Positions 53,108 through 61,920 of a DNA stretch of 64,000 nucleotides are shown piece by piece. Numbering within the stretch: position 1 is the stretch's first letter; each line of letters starts with the position of its first letter. The stretch covers positions 365,385 to 429,384 of the forward strand of contig DEAE01000024.1 in the NCBI GenBank assembly GCA_002347025.1. The letters are read 5' to 3'. The DNA comes from Acidobacteria bacterium UBA2990 (lineage in GTDB: Bacteria; Acidobacteriota; Vicinamibacteria; Vicinamibacterales; UBA8438). The position numbers and the translations under genes were made by a program. The notes below the pieces were generated by a model. That model was not told the origin of the DNA. It did no database searches and was given only the letters and a program-made list of their open reading frames with translations.

Positions 53108-53737
53108 TCAGGTCTTGGCTAAAATGTGTTTCAGGTCCGTTCGCAAAGCGCGGAATGCTTGTCCCCGGTGGCTTATGGCTGCCTTCTCTGTTGGGCTGAC
53201 TGCAGCCAATGTCCGACCGTAAGGAGGGTAATAGAAGATCGGGTCATATCCGAAGCCGTGGTCTCCTTGGGGTGGCAGTTTTAGGCGACCCTCGACGGTC
53301 TTGATGGTTTCCCAGATCATGCTATCTTTGAGCCAGACTGCTACGGCACACACGAATCGAGCTGTACTTGTAGTCCTGCCGCGTTCATGAAGCATTTTTG
53401 AGATCGTCCTGAATTTTTCTTGATACGATTCCCCGTTGAACCGGGCAGATCTCACCCCAGGGGCACCATCCAGAGCATCGATTTCAAGACCGGAGTCTTC
53501 AGCCACTGTCAGCTCATTGGTTGAGTGAGCGTAATAGCAGGCTTTGAGCTTGGCGTTTTCAGCGAATGTTGTTCCCGTTTCCTCGGGGTCACTGATTGAT
53601 GGGTACGCGTCAAGCGTTACCAATTGAATTGGCAGGTGTCCGAGTATTTTGTGGATCTCTCGGAGTTTGCCGGGGTTCGTCGTAGCGACGAGTACCCTGG
53701 GTCGGTGTTCTGATATCTCAGTTGGTTTCGGAATCAT
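53108..53737 (-). CDS. rdgB: XTP/dITP diphosphatase (RdgB/HAM1 family)
   Basis: A 209-residue house-cleaning nucleotide pyrophosphatase that removes inosine and xanthosine triphosphates. Motifs: VLVATTNPGKLREI at the N-terminus (phosphate loop), GTTFAENAKLKACYYA, TVAEDSGLEIDALDGAPGVRSARF (metal site), and GFGYDPIFYYPPYGRTLAAVSPTEKAAISHRGQA at the C-terminus. It lies 25 bases after the RNase PH gene. This rph-rdgB order recurs in many bacteria and indicates a shared transcript. Confidence 0.95.
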   Translation of the reverse strand: MIPKPTEISEHRPRVLVATTNPGKLREIHKILGHLPIQLVTLDAYPSISDPEETGTTFAENAKLKACYYAHSTNELTVAEDSGLEIDALDGAPGVRSARFNGESYQEKFRTISKMLHERGRTTSTARFVCAVAVWLKDSMIWETIKTVEGRLKLPPQGDHGFGYDPIFYYPPYGRTLAAVSPTEKAAISHRGQAFRALRTDLKHILAKT

Positions 53738-53762
53738 TAGCTGTCGATGATGGTTGTTATGG

Positions 53763-54500
53763 TCAGACAGTGATGTTTCCGATTAACTCTTTCTGCATCG
53801 CAATAAGCTTGCGAATACCGGATTCGGCCAATGCGAGCATTGCATCATGTGACTCACGAGAGAAAGGTGCCCCTTCGGCAGTGCCTTGAACCTCGATAAA
53901 GTGACCACTTTCAGTCATGACGACATTCATATCTACCTCGGCCTTCGAGTCTTCCTCGTAGGCTAGGTCGAGTAGAGGAGTGGCGTTTACTATTCCAACA
54001 CTGATTGCTGCGACGTGATTGGTGACTGGTACGCGTGTAAGGACACCTCGTTGTTTGAGCTGCTGAAGAGCCAAGACGAGCGCTACAAAGCTGCCGCTAA
54101 TAGAGGCGGTCCTGGTTCCACCGTCGGCCTGAATGACGTCGCAATCGATCCATATGGTTCTTTCACCAAGTGCGTCGAGCTGTGTGACCGCTCGGAGCGA
54201 TCGGCCGATTAGTCTTTGAATCTCTTGTGTGCGTCCGCCGAGCTTTCCGCGGCTGGCTTCGCGGACTGTCCGTGTCGATGTAGCTCGTGGAAGCATGCCG
54301 TATTCGGCTGTTACCCATCCTTTACCAGTTCCTCTGAGAAATGGAGGTACTTTGTCTTCTATACTTGCTGTGCAGATCACTCGTGTTTGCCCCGCTTCGA
54401 TCAGGATTGATCCTTCGGCATGTTTTAAATAGTTAGGAGTGAGTCGAGTAGGTCTAAGTTCGTTTGGGGGCCTGGCGTCCCTACGGGCAGTTTGTGTCAT
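53763..54500 (-). CDS. rph: Ribonuclease PH
   Basis: A 245-residue phosphorolytic exoribonuclease that trims tRNA 3' ends. It has the full sequence plan: PNELRPTRLTPNYLKHAEGSILIEAGQTRVICTAS, PPFLRGTGKGWVTAEYGMLPRAT, the arginine-rich GKLGGRTQEIQRLIGRSLR, TIWIDCDVIQADGGTRTASISGSFVAL, and EVDMNVVMTESGHFIEVQGTAEG. Usual length and no missing catalytic residues. Upstream are the GerMN and amidase genes on the same strand, separated by about 110 bases. Confidence 0.96.
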   Translation of the reverse strand: MTQTARRDARPPNELRPTRLTPNYLKHAEGSILIEAGQTRVICTASIEDKVPPFLRGTGKGWVTAEYGMLPRATSTRTVREASRGKLGGRTQEIQRLIGRSLRAVTQLDALGERTIWIDCDVIQADGGTRTASISGSFVALVLALQQLKQRGVLTRVPVTNHVAAISVGIVNATPLLDLAYEEDSKAEVDMNVVMTESGHFIEVQGTAEGAPFSRESHDAMLALAESGIRKLIAMQKELIGNITV

Positions 54501-54609
54501 GGTAAATATCTGTGTCGTCTGAGATGGCTGTTGTTGCCGAGTGTAGACAACAGTGTCTAGGGGTGTGGTTGAGTTTTGGATTATGTGTTTGCAAGTGATG
54601 ATGTAGTAG

Positions 54610-55248
54610 CTAGACCGAACGGGGTTTAGCGCTTTCTGAGTAGTGGTTGAATTGCAACGTCGACTTGGCTATGGGTTGGGCCACCCAGCTCAGGTCCGCT
54701 TCGAGCGGGCGTCGTAGATCCACGTGACCTGCGAGTGTGTCTACTTCACGACCGCTGACTAAAATTTGAACTGCATTGATGGCAGACAGGTTACTAGTTA
54801 AAGCGTTCACGATTGCATAGACAGTGAACAATTCGTCGAGTGAGCCTCCTGAATGTCCGGTTGTGATTTCTTCAGATAAATCAACGAAAGCGTCACCGCG
54901 TTCAGTGACATAAATCGCGAGAAGCCTAGTGCCCGCAGGGATTGGGGACAACAACGGTGCTGGCGGTTGTGCTAGTTGGGCTTCTAGGATTGCTCGTGCT
55001 TGTGCTGTAGGTTCGGGTAGCCGCTCGATTGTCCTCGAAAATTCAACCAGACGCATACCGTCGTCGGAGGTATAGAAAAGAGTGGCCTCAGTTAACCCAT
55101 CATTTGCTACTTGATTGGTAGTAGTTCCACCTACTGCCATTTCGCCGCTGCTAGGAGGCCTCCCGGCTGGGAGTTCTGCAAACATTATCCATCCAGCTAT
55201 AAAGGCGGTGACTCCAATTAGGCTGTAAAGCCAGTAAGGACGTTTCAT
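54610..55248 (-). CDS. GerMN-domain protein, membrane anchored
   Basis: A 212-residue protein with an N-terminal TM anchor (WLYSLIGVTAFIAGWIMFAEL) and a single GerMN domain (about residues 55-195: ATLFYTSDDGMRLVEFSRTIERLPEPTAQARAILEAQL, GTRLLAIYVTERGDAFVDLSEE, LDELFTVYAIVNALTSNLSAINAVQILVSGREVDTLAGHVDL). GerMN domains occur in spore germination and cell-envelope proteins. Here the overlap with the amidase gene (ATGA at 55245-55248) suggests a partner or regulator of peptidoglycan hydrolysis. No sporulation genes are seen. Confidence 0.9.
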   Translation of the reverse strand: MKRPYWLYSLIGVTAFIAGWIMFAELPAGRPPSSGEMAVGGTTTNQVANDGLTEATLFYTSDDGMRLVEFSRTIERLPEPTAQARAILEAQLAQPPAPLLSPIPAGTRLLAIYVTERGDAFVDLSEEITTGHSGGSLDELFTVYAIVNALTSNLSAINAVQILVSGREVDTLAGHVDLRRPLEADLSWVAQPIAKSTLQFNHYSESAKPRSV

Positions 55249-56840
55249 CGAACAACGCTCCGGGTTTGGCTGTTCTCGGCTGGTAAATTGAGCTTTCGAA
55301 TTGGGGGCTGAACTCCCCGCTCCACTTCCTCGCGATATCGGACAATGCTACGAATCAATCCTTGGACGACATTGGATTGGAAAGTGTTTGAATTGAGTTG
55401 CGTTTCTTGGACTGGATTTGAGATATATCCCATCTCTATCAAGGCTGCCGGCATGTTGGTGCCGACCAGCACTCTGAACGGGGCTTGCTGTAATCCTCGT
55501 TGACTCATGGGAATCCTGCGGCTCAGTTCATCGGAAAGAATTTCCGCCCAGCGAGCTGACTGGTCGGCAAAGCGTAGTTGCGCCAAGTCCCAGGGGACGA
55601 TGTCTAACGAGCGTGAACCGCCTCCTACCACCGGAATTGGCTGACTGCTGAGTCCGAACGATCCTGGTGATGCTTCGTTATATTCGTTGAGGCTAAGGTG
55701 GAATACCTCCGCTCCAGTTGCAGTTTCTCGAACGGATGCATTGACGTGCAGACTAATGAAAAGATCGGCTCGGTTATTGTTGGCAAACGCGGCTCGTTCG
55801 TCCAGAGCTATTGTGGTATCACTGGTTCTGGTTAAGATGACTCTGAGTCCTAGCTGTCGTTCGATAGCACCTTGCAGTAGCCGTGCCACGCTTAGGGTGA
55901 TGTCCTTTTCAAGAGTTCCCCCAGGTCCACGGGTGCCTGTGTCTTCGCCGCCGTGACCTGGGTCAATTGCGATCGCGCGAATGCTTGGTGGTGCAGAGAG
56001 AATGGATAAGGATGGGAGGTCGGTCTCTGTGACAGAAGCTTCTGCCGGTGATTCGGGATCCGATGAAGGGGAACTGTTAGCCGAGTTTGCCAATTCAGCG
56101 GTATGTAGGTCGATGATCAGCTCCGTACTGCCCCCCAGAGCTGGGTTGTCACTAGTCGTGTACCTACTAAAGTCTTCGCCTAGATCGAGTGTCAATCTCG
56201 GCTGGTTCTCATCCAGACGTAGCTCAGTCAGTTTGCCGTCTGGGGCAAACTCTGGAACAACGAGGTCAAGTGCATCGGCTTCGAGCGTGAGTATGAGACG
56301 GTTGTCAGCCAGTTCGAGGTCGTAATCGGATGTGGGGGTAATGACAATTCGAAGTCGTGACTGGGAGCCGTCCCGGCTGTAGCGAGCTACTACTTGGGGG
56401 ACAAGAACGTTGCCGACAACGACAAGGTCTGAACGTCGCCTCAGTTCGGCCCTTTGATTTGGAATAAGTGCTAGTGCTTGTCCAATGAAATCAATCGGGA
56501 CAAACCATGCGCCGTCTCGTTCTACTGGTGGTGTGGGCAAGGAAACTAGGCGGCCACCGACTGACACAATGCCATCGTTTGCAGTCAGGACCAACACCGT
56601 TTCGCCTTTGATGATCGTTAAGCGGCTCGTCTGCTGTTCGCTGCCGAAGGCTAGACCGAATGGAGTGGCTAAGTCGCTTAAGGCGACCATCCGCTCTCCG
56701 TCGATAGTTACGGTTGGTAGTAGCGCCTGCCTCTCAGCAGTTATCAGTGTGAGAGGAGCAGCGGTAGTCTGGCTTTCAGCCTGGTTGACCGTTAATAGGC
56801 TAAACGTCAGAAGACTTGTGCAAACTAGATGAGACTGCAT
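55245..56840 (-). CDS. N-acetylmuramoyl-L-alanine amidase with copper-amine-oxidase-N and AMIN domains
   Basis: A cell-wall amidase of about 531 residues from the ATG at 56840, which gives a classical signal peptide (MQSHLVCTSLLTFSLLTVNQ); a GTG at 56900 gives a 20-residue longer leader. Domain order: a copper-amine-oxidase-N-like repeat (VTIDGERMVALSDLATPFG, GAWFVPIDFIGQAL), an AMIN domain (SRLRIVITPTSDYDLEL through LIIDLH), then Amidase_3 with zinc ligands in AIDPGHGGEDTG, TLEKDITL and ISLHVNAS, and the catalytic Glu in ALIEMGYISN. It cleaves the glycan-peptide bond during cell separation. Coupled to the GerMN gene. Confidence 0.93.
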   Translation of the reverse strand: MQSHLVCTSLLTFSLLTVNQAESQTTAAPLTLITAERQALLPTVTIDGERMVALSDLATPFGLAFGSEQQTSRLTIIKGETVLVLTANDGIVSVGGRLVSLPTPPVERDGAWFVPIDFIGQALALIPNQRAELRRRSDLVVVGNVLVPQVVARYSRDGSQSRLRIVITPTSDYDLELADNRLILTLEADALDLVVPEFAPDGKLTELRLDENQPRLTLDLGEDFSRYTTSDNPALGGSTELIIDLHTAELANSANSSPSSDPESPAEASVTETDLPSLSILSAPPSIRAIAIDPGHGGEDTGTRGPGGTLEKDITLSVARLLQGAIERQLGLRVILTRTSDTTIALDERAAFANNNRADLFISLHVNASVRETATGAEVFHLSLNEYNEASPGSFGLSSQPIPVVGGGSRSLDIVPWDLAQLRFADQSARWAEILSDELSRRIPMSQRGLQQAPFRVLVGTNMPAALIEMGYISNPVQETQLNSNTFQSNVVQGLIRSIVRYREEVERGVQPPIRKLNLPAENSQTRSVVR

Positions 56841-57010
56841 TGTCGGAAAGTTTACAAAGCTTTGCAGGATACCCTTGGGTGAGCGACTTGCTTTAGCCAC
56901 CTGCCGCCCATGCCGACAAGGCCTACCGTATCATGAGATAGATGGGCGTCGTCCGAAAATGATGATCACGCTATCGGAATCATAGTGTACGGTCGTGAAA
57001 GAGGAGTGGT

Positions 57011-57664
57011 GTGAGCGTGCTAATTCACCAGTCAGACGAGACCGCCTACGAACATTTGTTGGAGCCGATCTGGAAATTTCTTTGCGTTGCCCAGGTTCCT
57101 ATTCGGAGTGACGTCATTTTTGTTTTTGGTAGCAATGCCCTCGAGCTGCCTCGCAGAGCGGCCGATTTGTATGCGGCCGGATGGTCGTCTCGGATACTAG
57201 TGACGGGGAGCTATGGCCCTATGACCAAGCAGGTTTTTCCTAAGACGGAGGCACTTGTTTTTAAGGATGAATTGTTACGGCTTAGGGTGCCAGAGTGTGC
57301 CATCACGACGGAGGTTGCTGCGGAAAACACACTGCAAAATGTCCATTTTGGCATGTCGGCTCTTGGAGCAGTAGGATGTCGGCCACGGTCTGCATTACTT
57401 GTGGCCAAGGCCTTTGCCAGTCGACGATGTCTTGCGACCTTTTCCAAGCATTATCCATCTGTTGAGGTTCGCGGGTGCCCACCGAAAGGCTCGCTGGTTT
57501 TGCAGAGGGATCGTCCCTGGTCGCTCTTCGCCAATCGACTGCTTGGGGAGCTGCATCGCTTGGATGATTATGCAAAAGACGGTGATATTGCGGAACAACA
57601 AATTCCGGCGTCTGTACGTGAGGCGGCTGAGCGGCTACAACGATTCATGCATCGGCGGGAATAG
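57011..57664 (+). CDS. DUF218/YdcF-like protein
   Basis: A 217-residue protein starting at the GTG at 57011 (GGAG five bases upstream). The DUF218 Rossmann-like fold is visible: DVIFVFGSNALELPRRAADLYAAGWSSRILVTGSYG, then PKTEALVFKDELLRLRVPECAITTEVAAENTLQNVHF and ALLVAKAFASRRCLATFSKHYP. In this family the Asn/Glu of AxNTxxN and the Gly-rich first loop bind a ligand; YdcF binds S-adenosylmethionine in vitro, while SanA/ElyC relatives act at the envelope. No signal or TM segment is present, so it is cytoplasmic like YdcF. Divergent from the amidase operon. Confidence 0.85.
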   Translation: MSVLIHQSDETAYEHLLEPIWKFLCVAQVPIRSDVIFVFGSNALELPRRAADLYAAGWSSRILVTGSYGPMTKQVFPKTEALVFKDELLRLRVPECAITTEVAAENTLQNVHFGMSALGAVGCRPRSALLVAKAFASRRCLATFSKHYPSVEVRGCPPKGSLVLQRDRPWSLFANRLLGELHRLDDYAKDGDIAEQQIPASVREAAERLQRFMHRRE

Positions 57665-57821
57665 TTGATTGCACAAGGCTAGTGTCGAGCAGGAGACAAA
57701 CCTGCTGGTTGTGCTGGAAGGGCACGCTATGGAACAGGTAAGTGAGTGGATGAAGCTGCAACAGGACTAAGCCAAGTTGATTGATCGTAGTGCCTGGTAG
57801 GGGAGAGAGGTTGGAAACGAA

Positions 57822-58751
57822 TTATTGTTGCCCTTCGTTCAGAACTTCTAGTGGTGGTGTCCGCACATTCCAGACGACACCTATCCAGGCCAGCATGACG
57901 ATGACATAGTGGGTTGCATCGATTTCCCACCAGTAGAAACCCTGTCTCGCAGAGGCTGGGTACCGATGGTGGTTGTTGTGCCACCCTTCTCCTGCGGTGA
58001 TGAGTGCAAGCAGTAATCCATTGCGACTGGCATCCTGTGTTTTGTAGCGCTGTCGACCGATGGTGTGCCCAATAGAGTTGACAGCGAAAGTGATGTGGTA
58101 AAGGAGGGTAGTACTCAGGAAAAAGCCAACAGCTAGCAGTTCCCATCCGGAGGTTTCTAGATGTGGTGCGTTGCTCTCTAGCCAAGCGCCGAGGCCAAAC
58201 AATCCAAGTGCTAGACAAACTGGGGCTGTGTAGTGGTGGCGGTCTAGCCAACGGAGTTCTGGGAAACGGGACAAGTCCGGTACCAGCTCAGTGCGTGTAC
58301 GAACGTTGTCCGGGCAGATTACCCAACCAAAGTGGGCCCAGTAGAATCCTTTGACCCCAGGTGGGTGTACGTCTGAAGGGGTGTCTGAATGTCTGTGGTG
58401 GTGTCGATGATGACCAGCCCACCAGAGAGGTCCCTTCTGAGCAGCTGCCGCACCGACTGTTGCAAGTACAAACTGAAAGGCCCGTGTGGTCTTGTATGAG
58501 CGGTGGCAGAAATAGCGGTGATAGCCACCAGTAAGTCCGAACATACGGATTAGGAGAGTGGTGAGGCCTATGCAGGCGGCAAATGGGCTGATCCCAGTCC
58601 AAAGGACTATCAAGCAGCCGGCATGAACCCCGAGAAACGGAAGGTTTGTGTGCCAGTCCGTGCGTTGTTCTTCGGCGGTGTGGCCTGTTTCCTGCGGATT
58701 GCTGGCCTTGGTTGGTGTCGTTGTGGCCGAGTTGTCAGATACCGTTTCCAT
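57822..58751 (-). CDS. Acyl-CoA/fatty-acid delta-9-type desaturase
   Basis: A 309-residue membrane desaturase, start at the ATG at 58751. The three His clusters that bind the di-iron centre are present: HRYFCH (78-83), HHRHHHRH (114-121) and HNNHH (258-262). Hydrophobic pairs around residues 40-75, 90-105, 175-215 and 275-295 give the four-TM layout of stearoyl-CoA desaturase-like enzymes. It introduces a double bond into membrane fatty acids, needing oxygen and an electron donor; no fused cytochrome b5 is present. The upstream region carries two palindromes (58787-58808 and 58840-58855) that may control it. Transcribed alone. Confidence 0.93.
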   Translation of the reverse strand: METVSDNSATTTPTKASNPQETGHTAEEQRTDWHTNLPFLGVHAGCLIVLWTGISPFAACIGLTTLLIRMFGLTGGYHRYFCHRSYKTTRAFQFVLATVGAAAAQKGPLWWAGHHRHHHRHSDTPSDVHPPGVKGFYWAHFGWVICPDNVRTRTELVPDLSRFPELRWLDRHHYTAPVCLALGLFGLGAWLESNAPHLETSGWELLAVGFFLSTTLLYHITFAVNSIGHTIGRQRYKTQDASRNGLLLALITAGEGWHNNHHRYPASARQGFYWWEIDATHYVIVMLAWIGVVWNVRTPPLEVLNEGQQ

Positions 58752-58786
58752 CAAGTAGCGTCACCCATGTCGTGAGGAACCGCATT

Positions 58787-58808
58787 ATGGTTCGTCGCTT
58801 GGAACCAT
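58787..58808. promoter_or_regulatory. Inverted repeat ATGGTTC-N8-GAACCAT before the desaturase
   Basis: Seven exact inverted bases flank an eight-base centre, 36-57 bases upstream of the desaturase ATG. This is the position expected for an operator overlapping the promoter, or for a leader hairpin if transcription starts further up. The arm spacing fits a dimeric helix-turn-helix regulator. The regulator is unknown. Confidence 0.4.
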
Positions 58809-58839
58809 GGCGATGCCAAACCTTAGTTTGATTATGTTC

Positions 58840-58855
58840 TCTACATTAATGTAGA
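58840..58855. promoter_or_regulatory. 16-bp perfect palindrome upstream of the desaturase
   Basis: TCTACATTAATGTAGA reads identically on both strands and lies 89-104 bases before the desaturase ATG. A perfect 16-bp AT-rich palindrome is rare by chance and is a typical binding site for a dimeric repressor (TetR, MarR or BlaI-like families use TACA/TGTA half sites). No regulator gene adjoins it, so the protein would act in trans. Confidence 0.45.
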
Positions 58856-59214
58856 TCCGATTTGGGTCCCGCGACTAGTTCCAATTGTGGTCTAAGGGAA
58901 TTTAGCAGATCTTGAGTGGCGATTTGGTCTGGTAGGTTAGAAATTCATAACCGGGGTCTCGGTCTAACTCATTACTAACTGCGGTCAAATATTACCAGAT
59001 GGAATGGGAGCGATCACGCTGCAGGTTAGTTTCTTGGTTCGCAGGTCGGTTGAAAAGAGGAGAGCGAACGGCACTCGCCCGATCAAGATGCTACAACGTT
59101 GTGACGTTGGTGTGTTGCATCGAGAAAGGGCGAAAGAATCTTTCGACACTTGCCGTGTTTGCTTAGATCGTTACCTTTGCTTACGTTGGTCGGATGAGAT
59201 GCGAATGGCCCAGA

Positions 59215-59646
59215 CTATCGCCTTGCTAGAACGCGCATCTCGGTTCGAACCATAACTTCTTCTTGTCCGTTCTTATCCAGCAGAATACCAACGATGTCGT
59301 AGTCACCTGGGGGAAACCCCCGCCACACGAACATGTGCAGAGGTTCGGATGCTGCACCCTGTAGATTAATTGTAGTGCTCCGGTAGTGGAAGCTTGAGTC
59401 GGCAACCAGCCGGAGTGCTTTTGAATGTTCGGTTGGTGTGATGCGGATACTGATTTCGACGTCACCCGATGAGTCTAGGAGAAGTGCAGGCGACGTGTCG
59501 GCTTCCTGTTCAGGAAAAGCACTCTCGTTGGCTGCTGTAACAGTCTTCTGGTTGGGGGCCTGTTCAGCTGCTGGCCAGCCATTAGCTTTCAGGCTTGTGC
59601 CTGGGACCAATATGAGGGTCACGAGGGATAGGTGTATCAACTTCAT
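59215..59646 (-). CDS. Small secreted protein of unknown function
   Basis: A 143-residue exported protein with a signal peptide (IHLSLVTLILVPGTSLKANG). A strong GGAGGA sits six bases before the ATG and a near-consensus promoter lies upstream, so it is probably well expressed. After an acidic linker the mature domain is beta-rich (DVEISIRITPTEHSKALRLVADS, FHYRSTTINLQG, LHMFVWRGFPPGDYDIVGILLDKNG, VMVRTEMRVL) and reads like a single immunoglobulin-like or transthyretin-like sandwich. The pattern WRGFPPGDYDIVG resembles carrier-domain loops in other acidobacterial proteins. No family named with confidence. Confidence 0.75.
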   Translation of the reverse strand: MKLIHLSLVTLILVPGTSLKANGWPAAEQAPNQKTVTAANESAFPEQEADTSPALLLDSSGDVEISIRITPTEHSKALRLVADSSFHYRSTTINLQGAASEPLHMFVWRGFPPGDYDIVGILLDKNGQEEVMVRTEMRVLARR

Positions 59647-59908
59647 CGGCGTTCCTCCGATGCGAAAATTCTCGCTCTGTTAAATTTGTGTTAATTATAT
59701 GTTTCCGAAGGGTTAATTGCAAGAGATTTTTGGGTTTGTCGACCTGCAACGCCGGTTGACTTTATCTTGTTTCCACATCAACACGTAGGTTCTGTGAATT
59801 CAAGTAAACTACTTAATTGAAAGGTATTTATGTGCATTATTGACTTGGTGCAAGGTTGTCACGACTAACTCAAACCCACTATTTTTTCACGAAGGAACCT
59901 TGGGTCTC
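59647..59908. other. AT-rich intergenic stretch between recQ and the secreted protein
   Basis: About 260 bases, clearly more AT-rich than the surrounding genes. It contains the promoter listed at 59694-59722 for the gene ending at 59215. The recQ transcript ends on its right side; a run of six T (59882-59887) is on the plus strand and so is in the wrong sense to be a recQ terminator. Nothing else recognised. Confidence 0.45.
59694..59722 (-). promoter_or_regulatory. Near-consensus sigma70 promoter for the small secreted protein
   Basis: Read on the minus strand, TTGCAA (59717-59722) and TATAAT (59694-59699) are separated by exactly 17 bases. The -10 is a perfect match and the -35 matches four of six positions. 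Transcription would begin near 59687, about 40 bases before the ATG at 59646, with GGAGGA in between. It is the clearest housekeeping-type promoter in the window. Confidence 0.7.
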
Positions 59909-61840
59909 TTAGTCTGGGTCTATGGAGTTTTCGTCTCCACAGAAGCTACGAATGGTTTCTAGGACGATGGGGCCGAGGTCTTCGGCCTTACGTGCACCAA
60001 TACCGTTGCATTTGAGTAGTTCGCCTAGCGTTGTCGGGAGTCTGCGGGCCAGATCACGTAGGGTGCTGTCGTGGAGCACAACATAAGGTGCTACCCCTCT
60101 AGCCCGTGCAATTTGGAGGCGGCACTGGCGTAGTTCTTCGAAGAGGTCGCGATTGACTCCAGCCCAGGCCGCTGGATCTGAAGTTTTCTGGCGGCTACGA
60201 TGACCGGATCGAGTTCGGGGTTGTCGATAGAGTTCTACCGTGGACTGGCCCTTGAGGGCCTTCACCCCGTGGTTGGTTAACTGCAGCACGGGATAAGGAC
60301 CGTCGGTTCGGAGTAGGAACTCCTGTTCGATCAGCTGATCGAGATACCCCCTGAGTTCAGCATTAGAAACGTCGGAGAGCAGGCTGAAGGTGCTCAATTC
60401 TTGGTGCCGACTTGACGATATTTGGGCTGTGTGGCGCCCTCGGAGGATATCAATCACATGACTGATGCCCCTGTTCTGCCCGATGCGCACCACGGTTGAC
60501 AGAATTTTCCGGGCCAATGTATTTGATTCATCGACCCGCTCTAGTTCTTTTAGGCACCAATCGCAAGCGGTGCATGTGTCGCTGTCATAGTGCTGGCCAA
60601 AGTACTCTACGAGTACTCGATGTCGGCAGCTTGTGCTGCCGGCGTAGGCTTCCATTTTGCGGAGGAGGTGACGGGCTGTGTCTGTGAAGTCACCGTTCTG
60701 TTCTAGCATTCGGCGCCACTTGGTGAAATCGCTTGCCGAATAGAACAAGACGCACTCGGCTTCGAGGCCATCGCGGCCGGCTCGCCCAGATTCCTGTTGG
60801 TAGTGCTCGAGAGATCGAGGAGCTCCTGCATGAATAACATAGCGTATGTTTGACCGATCGATCCCCATGCCAAATGCGACGGTGGCCACCATGATGTCGG
60901 CCCTCTCGGCAAGAAAGGCTTCTTGATAGTCATGTCGCACCTTATCAGCGAGTCCAGCGTGATACGGGAGGGCTCGGTGCCCCATGGTCTCTAGCCAGCC
61001 CGCAAGGGTTTCCACCTCTCTGCGTGAGAGGCAGTATATGATTCCACCCTCACCCGGGTGGCGGTCCACCACACTGCGAATCTGCTCTTTTAGGCCCATG
61101 CGGACGATTACCCGATAGATCAGGTTTGCTCGGTCGAACGAACCCACGAGGACGTCTGGTTCTTGCAGCGCGAGTTGCTGGGCGATGTCATTGCGAACTT
61201 CGAGTGTTGCAGTGGCTGTAAATGCGTGGAGCGAGATGGTGGGGAAGTCCTCTCGAATCTTGGTCAGGCGGCGATATTCTGGGCGGAACTCGTGTCCCCA
61301 CTGACTGATGCAATGTGCTTCATCGACCGCGACGTATGAGACGCCCCATTCGCGAAGTCTCCCTCGGAACGTTTCAGCACCATCACCGACCAATCTCTCT
61401 GGTGTTACATAGAGAAGCCGATAGTGTTGCCTGTCGAGTCCTTCATAAATCTGTCGCCTCTCGTTGGTCGTTATGGAGCTGTTGAGAGCCGCTGCCGGGA
61501 TCCCGCTGGCGACCAGTCCGTCAACTTGATCTTTCATCAGCGAGACCAGAGGGGACACGACTAGTCCGAGAGTGCCATGTTTCCGGACTAGTGCGGGAAG
61601 CTGGAAGCAGAGTGATTTACCGCCACCGGTTGGTAGCACGACCACACTGTCGCGTCCCTGTAGATTTGCCTCAATGGCGGCTAGCTGTAGCGGGCGGAAG
61701 GAACGGTAGCCCCAATAACGGTGCAGTAGTGTTCGCAGGCAGGAATCATCTGTAGGGCTGGAAAGCTTTGGCAGGGTCACTGACTGGCCGGTCGAAAGTC
61801 TGAGTGCTGTCTGATGAGGATTGCGCTGCCCTGTGCCCAA
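59909..61840 (-). CDS. recQ: ATP-dependent DNA helicase RecQ
   Basis: Up to 643 residues; the outer start is a TTG at 61840 without a good ribosome-binding site, so the first 30 or so residues are uncertain. Helicase motifs are all present: motif 0 FRPLQLAAIEA, Walker A LPTGGGKS (residues 69-76), DEAH in YVAVDEAHCISQWGHEFRPEYRRL, AFTATAT, and motif VI QESGRAGRDG. The RQC zinc site appears as CRHR...CTACDWC. A winged-helix region and a C-terminal HRDC domain (about 560-635) complete the E. coli-like plan. It unwinds 3'-5' in recombination repair. Monocistronic. Confidence 0.95.
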   Translation of the reverse strand: MGTGQRNPHQTALRLSTGQSVTLPKLSSPTDDSCLRTLLHRYWGYRSFRPLQLAAIEANLQGRDSVVVLPTGGGKSLCFQLPALVRKHGTLGLVVSPLVSLMKDQVDGLVASGIPAAALNSSITTNERRQIYEGLDRQHYRLLYVTPERLVGDGAETFRGRLREWGVSYVAVDEAHCISQWGHEFRPEYRRLTKIREDFPTISLHAFTATATLEVRNDIAQQLALQEPDVLVGSFDRANLIYRVIVRMGLKEQIRSVVDRHPGEGGIIYCLSRREVETLAGWLETMGHRALPYHAGLADKVRHDYQEAFLAERADIMVATVAFGMGIDRSNIRYVIHAGAPRSLEHYQQESGRAGRDGLEAECVLFYSASDFTKWRRMLEQNGDFTDTARHLLRKMEAYAGSTSCRHRVLVEYFGQHYDSDTCTACDWCLKELERVDESNTLARKILSTVVRIGQNRGISHVIDILRGRHTAQISSSRHQELSTFSLLSDVSNAELRGYLDQLIEQEFLLRTDGPYPVLQLTNHGVKALKGQSTVELYRQPRTRSGHRSRQKTSDPAAWAGVNRDLFEELRQCRLQIARARGVAPYVVLHDSTLRDLARRLPTTLGELLKCNGIGARKAEDLGPIVLETIRSFCGDENSIDPD

Positions 61841-61920
61841 AAGCTTGCACGGGTTCGTTTAACTTAAGCTAGTGAAAGCTACACAGGTCGCTTAGACAAA
61901 AGGCTCGATGTGCTTAGTCC

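Larger units (their letters stand above)
58752..59214. other. Desaturase upstream region
   Basis: About 460 bases between the desaturase start and the end of the next minus-strand gene. Besides the two palindromes listed separately, I see an 83-codon plus-strand frame (59004-59255) with Arg-rich text and no ribosome-binding site, which I do not accept as a gene. The desaturase promoter should lie between the start codon and about 58860. Confidence 0.4.

Noticed and set aside
54610..55248. GerMN domain as evidence for sporulation
   Set aside because: GerMN domains also occur in non-sporulating bacteria; the gene is coupled to a cell-wall amidase and no spore genes are present.
59004..59255. 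83-codon plus-strand frame upstream of the desaturase
   Set aside because: No ribosome-binding site, Arg-rich unstructured text, and its end overlaps the well-supported minus-strand secreted protein.
59230..59255. GGTTCGAAC text resembling a tRNA T-arm
   Set aside because: No acceptor, D or anticodon stem can be built around it and it overlaps the coding end of the gene at 59215-59646.
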